64,000 bases of DNA, from the NCBI RefSeq assembly GCF_043290135.1, contig NC_134703.1, forward strand, positions 115,815,005 to 115,879,004, read 5' to 3'. The notes under the pieces were generated by a model, which was not told the DNA's origin, made no database searches, and was given only the letters and a program-made list of their open reading frames with translations. The DNA is from Rhipicephalus microplus. Taxonomy: Eukaryota; Arthropoda; Arachnida; Ixodida; Ixodidae. Shown here one piece after another: positions 54,380-64,000 of the stretch; the stretch's first letter is position 1; every line of letters starts with the position of its first letter. Position numbers and translations under genes: made by a program.

Positions 54380-55455
54380 CTTTGGATATCTGGTATCTGT
54401 ATCCCGAGATGTCTCGCAAAACGAGCACCTGTATCTGTATTTCCGACACATTCAATAATGCATCGCGTGTCTTAAGATACAAGATACTGCTATAGAAACA
54501 CCACCACAGGAAAGAGCAGACGTTAGCGGACCTCCACTTCTTGAGATAATACAGCTGTATCAGCTCAAGCCCCCTAAATGAATCTAACGACATGTGACAT
54601 TCTTTCTTTATGCTCAGCGCTCACTGAGCACTGTTGATTAGGTCTACAGTTTCTTATTGGCCGAGGAGAGTTTCCTGTTTGTTCTCAAGCCATATTGACA
54701 AAAACAAGCGCACTAACGTCAAAGCGCAGCTGACGTTTTGTCTTCGCAATATTTTCTTCCTTTTTATTTAGGTCGGTGTCACAACACTTCAACGTAGTTG
54801 AAACAAAATGAGCCGGGCGACATCATGTCACGATATCACGTTGCCCGGCTCGTTTCTCTTGAGCAAGTGGAATGGACGCAAAAAGGGGGACACGGAGTTT
54901 GGCACAAAAACACCCTTCACTACACACTCAACCACATAAAGTACATACAGAAGACTAACAATCTTTAAAAACAATTCGGTCCCTCAAACCACGTCTAACT
55001 AACGTCTGTCGGGAACTGGTTGTGGCTTACGCACAGTCGGGCGCTGTCAGAAGGTCGTCGCTTGGTGCATAGCTCGGCAGCGATATCGGAAGGCACCTTC
55101 CTGGCGAAGCCCGTTGCTGGCGAGTAGACGCGTACCGCTAGACACCCCTGGCACACCCAGCCTCCTTACAGCCCGTGTGCCGTTGACGTAGCAGATAGGT
55201 GTCTGTGAGTCCGGGCTCGTTGAAGATCGGCGGCGTGACGCTGACCCGTTCCGGCCACTCGCTGCACCGCCCGCCAGCTGGACGACCGGAGCATAAAGAC
55301 GGCAGCTCGCCGAGGTGGACACTCGGGAGGCTCTCGATCATCCGTCGTCTTCCTCTCCCGTGCGCGTCCCCACCGTGCATTTCTAGAATTATTTCTCTTC
55401 CTTCTCCCAGATTTTCTCTTTTGGCCTCTCGTCTATTCATTCTCTTGTCTTGCTT
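54380..55455. other. Gene-free stretch left of the BEL/Pao remnant
   Basis: A hairpin (gagccgggcga...gttgcccggctc, 54811-54854) and GC-rich sequence at 55020-55340 that could be another LTR-type block. Nothing firm. Confidence 0.35.
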
Positions 55456-55459
55456 TTGT

Positions 55460-55592
55460 TGTGTGAAAGGAAGAAAGGAGACCCGGACAAGCTCGTCTGG
55501 CTACATCGAAGGTCAAAGGAACAACTGAAGGAGCCAGCGCGCCACGGCTCGTGCTCGTGCCCACCGCCCTTCTTCCTCCTTTATTTGCAACA
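55460..55592 (-). repeat. Terminal direct repeat, 3' LTR-like
   Basis: Matches 58894-59027 over its length with about 18-20 differences, including gaaggagacccgga-type starts and ctttattygcaaca ends. Short for a BEL LTR. Confidence 0.85.
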
Positions 55593-55647
55593 CACTCCCG
55601 AGGCCGCAGAAACTCGCGGCAATGTTCGGGTGCTCAGCGGCCGAAGT

Positions 55648-55902
55648 TCAGGCGGACATTGGCGAGCGAGATGCAGTAAAAGGGGAGGGAAGCCTCGTGC
55701 GGCAAATCGCGAAGTACGGAGGCGCAGGTATATGCTTGGGTCCTACTTGTGAGATGTTGTCGTGGCCACTAAGCAGTTCAGTTACGCCAGCCATCTTCCA
55801 CATTATTGGCGGTGAGTCGTCGTGCTCCAGGACAACGTCGCTGACCTCAAGTCGTAGTGGTGCCTTCAGTGCCGCTTTGTGGGCCGAACGCAGAACCAAC
55901 AA
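55648..55902 (-). pseudogene. DUF5641-like C-terminal remnant of BEL/Pao pol
   Basis: RLEVSDVVLEHDDSPPIMWK followed by MAGVTELLSGHDN matches the pattern (vGDvVl..dd..pr..W..a.V.e...G.Dg) of the domain after the integrase in BEL/Pao. The remainder is degraded. Its presence shows the element once had a pol. Confidence 0.75.
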
Positions 55903-56300
55903 GCACTCCTTTCACCAGCGTTTCCAGAGATGACCCGTCAGCGCTTCTCGATGTCGCGCTTTAACTGAATCTACCAGAAGGTGTGACATGGCGATGAAGA
56001 AGGGCTTTGACCATGAGGATGAAGCTAAGCGAGACGGTGGTTTTTCTTGCGGGGGAAGCCGTTACTTGAAACTGTAGTGTGTAGATGACTTCGCCGTCAC
56101 GTTGTTTGCTATATTTGGTTGATATTAAGGGCTTTTGCTATTCTTGCGTCACTTGCACTAGGATGAGTCTGATCTTGGCTTGGTGTCGTAGATTTGCGAG
56201 GTTTCCCGATAATTGGAGTGCTCCCTAGGATGTTGTTAGCGTTCTATGTCAACCTTCTCCAGCTGGTGCGCGGACTTGTTTTCCTCGACAACTTCGAGTA

Positions 56301-57107
56301 TCAGATGGTTCTGAGCGTGTGTCTGTTTCGAAAGTGCATCCCAGCTGGATTAAGGCTCCGGGATCGACAGTTATTTTGATTCCTCGCTTGGAGAGGATGA
56401 CGATGATGCCGAAGCATCCTGGTTAGTCGGACAGTGTTCGACAGCAGCGGAGATTCGTCCGCTTGCTCTGTGGCTCGTAGCGGAATGTCGGTGTCCATAC
56501 CAGCGTCGCGAACGATGGCGCACATGAACGTGGCATTTTCAGGTGTATGATTCGGACTTAGAGCGGCGTTTTTGGAGACGTCGCTGCGGGAGTCTACCGA
56601 CGACTTGTTGATTACTGTGAGTCCCACTTCACGAGAGTCCTCGTTTACGCCGGGTCCGTGCATGATACGCATGGCGTAGTGTTGGAACTGTGCGGTGTGG
56701 CACTTGCATATCCAGCGCAGGTCTCTGGCGTCAGGCGCCATCTTCTTGTGATGTTCGGTGGCGTTGTGAACGGTCATGAGATTCATGTACCTGGTTGAGT
56801 GCGACTTGTAGTAGCTCTGCTGCTCACCGTACCAATCGTTGACTTGCTTGGGCTTGAAGGAAGATAAGCTCGAGACCCTACCACCATGATCGGGCTTGAG
56901 GTACATGTAAGACGAGAAGTAGGGCTCCACGTGTTGTTCTGCATGAGGCAACTCCTGTGGGTACATGGTGCCGCACGACGGATAGTACATGCGTTTGTCC
57001 TTTGGGTCTGGGAAGTAGGGCTGCTTTCGCAAGCTGTGGTTCAGGCGGTGAATAACCGGATCCTTCTAGTCGATGCACTTGGTGCGCCCGTGGTTTCTCT
57101 CACCCAT
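56301..57107 (-). pseudogene. Unrecognised intronless ORF inside BEL/Pao remnant (one early stop)
   Basis: Minus-strand frame: ATG at 57107 in a good context (CCGATGG), 13 codons, one TAG at 57068-57066, then uninterrupted to 56301; 268 codons plus stop. The N-terminus is MGERNHGRTKCID, then KDPVIHRLNHSLRKQPYFPD and later RMYYPSCGTMYPQEL, DWYGEQQSYYKSHSTRYMNL. Rich in Tyr, His, Met and Pro in the first 150 residues, with no retroelement motif, no signal peptide and no membrane segment. The last 80 residues look like poorer, element-derived sequence. I do not recognise a family. Most likely a captured cellular coding sequence. Confidence 0.6.
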
Positions 57108-57129
57108 CGGACTTTACACGGCGTACCTT

Positions 57130-58842
57130 GCGGACGAGTCCGCCCACTGAAGCGCCATGAATCGCGTGGAAAGCGGCGGGTTTTTCGGCGTATGCTCAAA
57201 ACTCATTTGAGTTGTGGTTGGCGCGTAAGTAAGGAGGCCACTGGAAGGCGAAGTCATCGCTTGCTTCGACATCGATGCGGGAGGAATTCTGAGGCCGGTC
57301 AAAAACGAAGACTCGGCCTGCGGCGAGAGGAGTCGTGAGGCCAGTCGCAAGCGAAGTTGAGGCCTGCTGCGATGTCGTTACGAGATGTGCCGCGAAGCCG
57401 GTCGAAAGCGAAGTTCCGGCCTGGTGTGACGTCGGTACGACAGGAGTCGTGATCTTGGTCGAGGAAATCACGGGCCGAGAAGGAGTGGTGGTAGACCATT
57501 GTGCGTGATATTGTCGTACCGAGGCGTTTGGTACGCTGTGAGCAGTTCGTTAGGTTGCTAATGTCGCACAGCGAAGTTAAACGTCGTCGCGAGCATCGGC
57601 TGCAATGCAGGGTTTTGGCGGCGCAGCAATCGGTGGCGAAGTGGTTGCGTTTGGCGCAGCGAGAGCATAACTTCTTTGCGTGAAGTCTCTTCCGCGTCTC
57701 TTCCTGAGAAAGACGTTCGGAGCAATCCTGGACAATGTGTTCGAGAGAGGTGCACAGGATGCAGGGGTGCGAGTACGGATATCAAAGTTCCACTGATGAA
57801 GCCGCAGCGGAGAGCAAGGGTGGCTGACGGGTTGGCAAGTCTCGCTGCGGAAGCCTCCGGCTTGTAGATGATATCGGCTCCTGGAGACCGCTTTCCTCCC
57901 GTATCTCTACTTGTACTTTCATGAAGCTCAGCAGGTTTTTCAATTGTGACTGGGCTGCCTGGGATGCTGTGGCGTTCTCAGTTAGCATGGCTTCTTTCTG
58001 CCATTGGCAATATAGGATGCTGAGGTCCAAAGGTAACGCCTTCAAGAGGACGCGCAGCAGCACCGTGCAATATTCTCCTGGAGACACTCCGAGACATTCT
58101 AGGGCGTTGATGTGGAAGCTCGCTTCATCATATCGATTTTGTAGCTTGGTCACGTCGGCGGAACTTCACACTGGTGTGACTGACAGCAAACTGTCTAGAT
58201 GACTAGACCAGCATGTCGCGATGGCCAAATTGGTCCGACAGGATTTGAATTGCGACTTCATGGTTCGCATCAGTCAGGCGAATACCTCGAATGGTTGTCT
58301 TCGCTACCGCAGCCAGGTATGTTAATAAGTATTGGAGCTTATCGAGTTTCGGGATCCAGTCATTGTTGTGGTTCCAAAATCCTTGCCAGTCGCGTCGTTC
58401 TCCGGAGAAACTGGAGATGTGCAACTCGGGCAGAGCGACGCGAGAAGGCGTCGTTGGAGTCGGAAGGCTGGGTGAAGGCAAGGTCACGGCCGGCTGCGAT
58501 GTGCCTGGGAGGGGGTCACTGAGTGGAGCGATTGTGACGTCGACGTATGCGGGTGGGGTTGGCGACTGCGGCTCGGTTGCACGCCGAACCCCTTGCGCAG
58601 ATGACCCGATGTTCGTATTCACTGGCGGTGGTCAAGTCTGCTTCGAGGTCCTCAACGTGCAGCGCAGCTTTAACCTCCTTGTCGAAAGTGATGAAGTGGG
58701 CGCGTTTCGCCACAATGATGTCGTTAAGCTCCTGGAGCCTCTAAGCAGGGGTCATCGAGTCTGCCAGTAGAATGTCAAGAGTCGATATTGCCTTGGTGAC
58801 GGCTGTCCGGTAGAAGCCATGCTGTACTCAGAGTTGGTCCAT
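57130..58842 (-). pseudogene. BEL/Pao gag remnant (DUF1759, zinc knuckles)
   Basis: Minus strand, in several frames because of shifts and stops. ATG at 58842 is followed by an early TGA. Then KRAHFITFDKEVKAALHVED, HISSFSGERRDWQGFWN and YLLTYLAAVAKTTIRGI.LTDANHEVAIQIL (DUF1759 pattern), NRYDEASFHINALECLGV and LLRVLLKALPLDL, and finally two Cys-rich knuckles (CTSLEHIVQDC and CSRCAKRNHFATDCC, about 57740-57630) with a following CSRCSRRRLTSLC. Gag multimerises and packages element RNA. Here it is clearly inactive. Confidence 0.85.
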
Positions 58843-58893
58843 TGTCGAAAGTCGAGAGCCAGACGACCGGGTGGGTTTCGGCTTAGAACGAAG

Positions 58894-59027
58894 TGTGCGA
58901 AACGAAGAAAGGAGACCCGGACTTGATCGTCTGGCTACATCGAAGGTCAAAGGAACAACTAAACAAGCCAGCGTGCCGCGGCTCGTGTTCGTGCCCACTG
59001 ACCCTTCTTTCTCCTTTATTCGCAACA
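58894..59027 (-). repeat. Terminal direct repeat, 5' LTR-like
   Basis: Partner of 55460-55592. On the minus strand it begins tgttgcgaataaagg (an AATAAA-like hexamer) and ends tttcgcaca, and is followed by the gag leader. Confidence 0.85.
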
Positions 59028-59049
59028 CTTGTCTTGCTCTTCTTTCTTC

Positions 59050-62000
59050 ACTTGTCATACCTGACAATAACCTTCTCCTAAACATTTTTATCTGTCTGCG
59101 TCATTGCTATTATATTTACTTTTCTCTGGTATATCAAGGCGACGTTGAGGAGAAAGGTAAAATAATCGTAGCATACCAGAGCATAAAGTAACAAGAAATC
59201 TACTTATGACTTAATGTAACCCTTTTGCGTTATAATAACTGAAATTATAAGAAAAAATTAAATATGTAGAGAAAACGATTTGAGAAAGATAATTAAGGAA
59301 CCCTAATTTTCACCTTTAGAAGTTGAACACGATAGGGATTTGTTGTTTGTAGTGCGTACTTCAAACACTTCGTGCATGGAATTTTTTCGAACTTGCTATA
59401 TGTACAATAGCAAAATGAAAGCTTGAGGAAAGACACATATTCGAACTATGTCACCCCAGTTCGACTCTGTTATAAAAAGAGTATCGCTTTAGTAGAGCAA
59501 ATAGATGAGATAGGCCCTTATCTACGTCTCATTTGAATATATATTATCATAGCGTCATCATCATAATCATCATCATTTTCATAAAATTTCAAACTTTCAT
59601 ACATTATTTTCAACATTCGGGATGCTGAGAGCCTGGTCGCAAAGCCTTCAATTATCTCGTTTAGTGTGAGTGGTTGATACCAAGTGTGATACAGGTATAT
59701 ATATTGCAGATATGATTACCAGGTAAAAGCGTGTCAGTGGTTGTACGAGCTTCAGGTGTGCTAATTGTTATTACTATACCTGAAGCGCCTAAAACTACTT
59801 TCCCTTCATCTGCGGCTTACTACGGCGGTGCACAACGTTAGGACTATCACGATTGCTTATTGGTTTATGGCGCTACGCCTTTCGAGCTCTAAGTGATTGC
59901 AGCTCGGCCACAGCCTTGTTGCATGTTTTAAGTGAAAGGAAAATACGACCACATATGAAAACTTAGGTTTAGATGAAGTTAAGAGAACATGGTATAAAAA
60001 TAACTGCAGAGCCACCAACTACAGTATGCCTCAATACACGACGATTTTATAGGCACCCGGAAAGTCAGTGTTCTTGATATGTTAGCCTACACTTTTATGC
60101 ACCTATTCGGAACCACAGGTGAGTCCGTGAGGGAGAAGGGGGGCGTAAAGTCTGTCCCATACTTTTATTATTATGACCACGCACACCTTTGACAGTGGCA
60201 GCCGAAATTTTCAGGTGTCGTGTTGCAAGAACTGTTTACTTCTCACTTTTCCTCCCGAAAACCTCGAACCGAAGCCAGGCCATTGTCAGATGCACGCCAT
60301 CGCTTAATTTTAATGTTTTTGTCCTATGTGCGATACTGTCTCTTGGGCTGGCTCTAAGAAAAAGGGGGGGGGGTGAATTAAAACCTTGCCCCCCACCCTA
60401 ATTGGGAACCCTGCTCACGATTATGTTCTGAACGCAGCACTAACCTATGAGTCACTCACTTGCACACGGAGGCGTAAAACGCCTTCCGTTTCGGGCAGGT
60501 GTGATGAGCTTGGGATCTTGCTTGGAGGTACGCGAAAGAAATACTCAAAACAAAAGCGTGTGTAGAGAGGAGATGTTTTCCGAGCTGCTTGTGCGTACCT
60601 CTTTACGACATGCCATACCCACAAGCTAAAAAAATCACTATCACCAAGTTTCGGAAATTCGCAGGTAAAACGACACGATGGCAACAAAGGCAAGAAGGCA
60701 GCGCATGAAGATCAAAAGTAAAAGGCAACACCCTACTTTCAACATGAATATTTCACGATGGCCACGAATGAGGATGATTACTCCTTTCGCTGCCGGCCCA
60801 AGCGACCAGTCGACATCTTTTTCTAAAAAAAAAAAGCAGGTATACCAGTGCGTGTGCTAACTTCATTGGACAAATCCCTGCAGATTGAGCAAGCAACACG
60901 ATATCTTCTCATGCAACGTGACTTCGTGGCAAGCTTGTGCTTTCGAGGTGAGCTTTCCTATAAGTACAGGAGATTGTGCAACATATAATAATAACGCTTG
61001 CGTTTCGCTCCAAAGCTTGTTTCAAGCGTGCTGTTTCGTAATCAGTTAGTAAAAACAAGAAAAATTAGAAAGAGAACAAGAAAATATTCTACACATATTC
61101 GTCATGAAACAGCGGAACACCGTCCATGCTCTAGGTAACGTCAAATGCACCGGCCGTTCTTTTATCCTTCGGCCTTGCAAGCCATGCGGAGGAAATGATG
61201 AATGTGCGTTTGGGGCGACTAAGCGCCGGACTGAGTGCAAGCTTGAATCGCGGAACGCGAAAAACGAAACGCGCCGTATACTAAAACGCGTATTGCATAA
61301 ACAGAGAGTCCATCCATCTAGCAAATATGTAAATATTCCCTGCTTGAAGTACTCGCAAGAAACACACCTTGGTTCTCTGTCTCACTTTTTTTTTTCGTAC
61401 AGTCATTTTAGGTTATGCTATACTTTTTCAAGGGACAACTTTAATGGGTATTTGTACTTCAGAAGTACTTCACGCTGGCATAACTTGCTTGCCGACTCAG
61501 CACAGAATTCGGTATAGTCAGAAGATGAGAGCCTTAATATCTCCGTCAAATATATACTAAATTAGGAAACTGTAACATTTTATTAGGTTTAGCTTAGGTG
61601 ATTGAAGCGCCCTTTTGTAGACGATGTTCCATAGGAAGCATAGATGCCGCCTCTTTGGTCTGCTAGGTGAATGTTTTGGTATTTTTATGTGTCGTGACCT
61701 AAAATCAACAAGATAATAAAACGTCGATCGCTCCAACCAACCGTTTGTGTATGGATGCTCCCGCTAAATAGCGTGGTTCATTTAGTTGGTAAAGACTCAA
61801 ACCAGCCACGTTCACAGAGCAATATTGTGGTACCTATTAAGGCAGGTGATTTTCCGTGTGCGTTGGCTTTATAAACACACCTGTATTTACGCAAGCGATG
61901 ACTTCGAATGCTTACAGCAATTCCATTCCTGTCGAATGCTGCAAGGAACTTATCCGGGCTTACTCTCTTTAACACCGAATCTGTGGCGTCTCACGGCAAA

Positions 62001-62200
62001 ATGTCGTGACCCAAAGTTGTCATAACCACGGACCGGCACATGCTCTCTGTGTCTTCCCAGAAGAGGAACATCATGATGAACTTTATCGTATGCCACAGGA
62101 GTTGCTAAAGGAACACCTGCATTTATTTTAATTTCCTTTCTGTGAGAAATAAAGATATCACCACCACCGCGCACAGATTTGTCCGACGCATAGCAAGGGG
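59050..62200. other. Gene-free stretch
   Basis: AT-rich. An (ATC)n-like patch at 59555-59580 and a G10 run at 60364-60373. A short possible exon at 60893-60950 (acceptor ccctgcag, donor GTGAGC, frame LSKQHDIFSCNVTSWQACAF) could not be tied to any gene. Confidence 0.35.
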
Positions 62201-62240
62201 GAGTGGAGGGGGGAGCGCAAAGTGAATGAGACATGTGACG

Positions 62241-62309
62241 GCGAAGCGAGGAAGAGAGGAAGAAGGCGAAGCGAGGAAGAGAGGAAGAAGGCGAAGCGAG
62301 GAAGAGAGA
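62241..62309. repeat. 25-bp minisatellite, 2.8 copies
   Basis: gcgaagcgaggaagagagga plus agaag repeated at 62241, 62266 and 62291 in a strongly purine-rich strand that continues to about 62720. Confidence 0.95.
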
Positions 62310-62369
62310 ATGAAACAAAGAGAAAGGAAGATGCAAAGAGAACTTTTTGGGAGAAAAAGTTTCTTCACG

Positions 62370-62446
62370 AGGTGAGAAGATTCAAACCAGCGTACTCACG
62401 ATGCGAAGGCGAGCGTCTTAGGCGCTCGGCTATCCAGGCACGCTGG
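62370..62446 (-). repeat. tRNA-like SINE head (class II tRNA style)
   Basis: The minus strand has GGATAGCCGAGCGCCTAAGA (A-box of Leu/Ser type) and GCTGGTTTGAATCTTC (B-box) about 33 bp later. No intact acceptor stem, so not called as a tRNA gene. Confidence 0.6.
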
Positions 62447-62940
62447 CAGTACATGGCATAGCCTTTTATACTATCGTACAGTGAGGTGGCAGAACGCGGA
62501 AGGGGGAGGGGTGAGGAGGAGGGAAAGTGAGAAGGACGAGAGTAAAGCGTAGCGTATAAACGATGAGACAAAGGAATAAAAAAAACATAATGCAGAAAAA
62601 CAAAGAGAGAGAAAAAGAGTGAAAAAGAGGGAAAGAAAGCAAGTGAGAATTCGAGAGAGTGATCGAGTCAAAGATAGGAAACATAAAAAGAGATCAAAGT
62701 AGACAAAAAAGCGAGAAAGAAATTATTAGAAGCAAAACAGATGTCACAAAACGAGCGCTCAAAAAGGACGCGCCGCCAAATTCTCGCGACGAAACGCTGG
62801 AGTGACGCCACGAGGTCAACGATAAAAAAAAGAAAACAAACATCCAAAGACTCCCCGGGCACGCGTCCCTCTCCCCTCGGAAGCGTAGGTTCGCCGACGA
62901 ACCTCCTCACCCCACCTAGGCGGCCGAGCAAGCCCTGGAA

Positions 62941-63955
62941 TGTTCTAGATGGAAAGGGGCGGGGTGATGCCGGGTTGCGTCATCCGTCGCGGACGGCCTT
63001 CGAATCGTCTCGCCCTCTCCCCAGCCTTCGCTGCGTATCGCGCCGACGAAATGATGAGAACTTTCTGGAATCTCGCGCGGAAGGTATTTAACCGAGCAGC
63101 GGAGATGGGAGATCAGCAGAAGAAGGAAGTTAACGCCAGAGTGCGTAGGGTATCCTGCCGCGTCTGTCGGTGAAGGTTTTGTCCTTTGTGATAAAGCAGG
63201 AGAAGAAGAAAGTATGCGCCAGAGTGCGTAGGGTGTTCCGCCTTGTGGGCGAAGCCTTTTGTCTACCGTGACAAAGGAGGAGAAGAAGAGGATTTCCACC
63301 TGAGGGGTCAAGACTCGAGCTACAGGCAAGAGTGTGTGCCTACCGCTATCGAGCGAAGACGCGTGGCAACAGCTGCGTGTGCGAAGCCGACGTGTTTCCG
63401 GCGAAGAAGTTTGAAGCTTGGAGAGTGGCCAATTGAAGACGCGAGGTTTCCTGGAAGAGAAGCTTTGGGGGCAGCGGGACGACAACAACGCTGGACTTTG
63501 AGTGAGTGATTCTCGGAAGAGTATCATTCAGACATTTGTTCCAGGAACTTTGGACTGAATAAGTTTTTGAACTCTTTAGTCTTTAAGTGTCTTGGTTGTT
63601 CAATGCATGCGACTGCATTGTAGTGCATATTGTTGTCTGTGTCCGTTGTTTCGAGTGTGGCTGATTGTACTGTGTAGTACATTGTTTGGTTGGTGACATA
63701 GTGTATTCAACTATTGTCGAGTGTGCATACTTGTGTATCGTTTTGGATCTGCCATAACTGAGAATATAATTTTGTTTGTTTATCAACTCTTGGCTCTGAC
63801 TCGTTCTTTGGGCCACAGCCGGCGTCCGCTGGCGCGCCAAATAGGACCACTTCTAAATTGTCCACGCTTTCGTGGTGCGGTTCGGGGGGCCGATACCTCG
63901 GCCCTTGGAATTAGCCCGGCGATCGCCTCCCGAATTAACGGGACTTGTGACAACA
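62941..63955 (+). mobile_element. Probable 5' LTR and leader of an LTR retrotransposon
   Basis: GC-rich promoter-like start (62941-63100, TGTTCTAG at the edge, tatttaacc TATA-like at 63088), AT-rich middle and a structured GC-rich end that stops in cttgtgacaaca (63955), giving TGTT...AACA ends. An alternative is an LTR ending near 63821 (gggccaca) with a primer-site-like tggcgcgccaa at 63829. The 3' copy lies outside the window, so the LTR limits cannot be proved. Confidence 0.45.
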
Positions 63956-63964
63956 GAGAAGGAA

Positions 63965-64000
63965 ATGGAAGAACAGAGAGAAGAGAGAAAACTTGAGAAG
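63965..64000 (+). CDS. Start of gag-like ORF, cut by window end
   Basis: ATG at 63965 opens MEEQREERKLEK, a charged, coiled-coil-like start as usual for tick LTR-retrotransposon gag proteins. Only 12 codons are visible, so the assignment rests on the upstream LTR-like sequence. Confidence 0.4.
   Translation, partial: MEEQREERKLEK

Larger units (their letters stand above)
55460..59027 (-). mobile_element. Broken BEL/Pao element carrying a foreign-looking ORF
   Basis: Two 133-134-bp direct repeats, 55460-55592 and 58894-59027, begin tgtg(t/c)gaaa and end gcaaca. Between them, on the minus strand, lie gag-like sequence (58842-57130), an unrecognised ORF (57107-56301) and a DUF5641-like C-terminal remnant (55902-55648). 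No aspartic protease, reverse transcriptase, RNase H or integrase core was found. The flanks share a 13/14-base match, CTTGTCTTGCTTTT (55444-55457) and cttgtcttgctctt (59028-59041), much longer than the 4-6 bp target duplication of BEL elements. Confidence 0.75.

Noticed and set aside
55047..55440. GC-rich frames suggestive of a gene before the BEL/Pao remnant
   Set aside because: Frames overlap on both strands at similar length, with no motif or splice structure.
60893..60950. Possible exon with acceptor and GTGAGC donor
   Set aside because: Single short frame, no family match, no partner exon in phase nearby.

Overview
The window is eukaryotic nuclear DNA and looks like a hard-tick (ixodid) genome. 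It holds one large intron-rich gene, many decayed transposons, and several copies of a tRNA-derived SINE of the type common in Rhipicephalus and its relatives. There is no operon structure, no dense coding, no CRISPR array and no rRNA or complete tRNA gene. The tick assignment rests on the repeat families and on the peroxidase gene type. It is an inference made without a database search.

Region 1 (about 0.7-30.6 kb, + strand) is one gene for a secreted animal haem peroxidase (peroxinectin / chorion-peroxidase type). I joined 13 exons by splice sites and codon phase: a signal-peptide exon, a propeptide exon with a furin-like RSRKR site, ten catalytic-domain exons and a terminal exon with a stop at 30231-30233. 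All twelve junctions keep the frame, and the open frame from exon 1 to the stop is about 675-698 codons. Distal His, proximal His, catalytic Arg and the Ca2+ loop are present. The Glu that normally makes a haem ester bond is Gln, and the Asn that usually hydrogen-bonds the proximal His is Asp. Introns carry a 228-bp (AC)n tract, a solo LTR with GTAC target duplication, a hAT-type MITE with 8-bp target duplication, a Tc1/mariner-type MITE, foldback elements, a pogo-like element, SINEs and a LINE with a degenerate reverse transcriptase.

Region 2 (about 30.6-54.4 kb) has no host gene I can support. It contains a dead mariner transposase (about 34.15-35.2 kb), an RTE-like LINE end (36.0-36.7 kb), a Helitron-like N-terminal fragment split by a CR1/L2-like LINE (42.0-43.1 kb), a 1.7-kb 5'-truncated LINE inserted inside a SINE (45.0-46.9 kb), a further LINE C-terminus (47.6-48.2 kb), CCGT-type minisatellite elements and SINE remnants. 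A degenerate 60-nt motif with a palindromic core recurs at least seven times.

Region 3 (about 55.4-59.1 kb, - strand) is a broken BEL/Pao element. It has short terminal direct repeats, a gag with DUF1759 and zinc-knuckle sequence, and a DUF5641-like C-terminus, but no recognisable protease, reverse transcriptase or integrase core. In place of the pol core sits an intronless reading frame of about 268 codons that I do not recognise. It starts with ATG, has one early stop, and does not resemble a retroelement protein. It is the best candidate for something new: a captured, possibly host-derived, coding sequence.

Region 4 (62-64 kb) has GA-rich minisatellite, a tRNA-like SINE head, and what looks like a 5' LTR and leader followed by the first 12 codons of a gag-like frame that runs off the window end.
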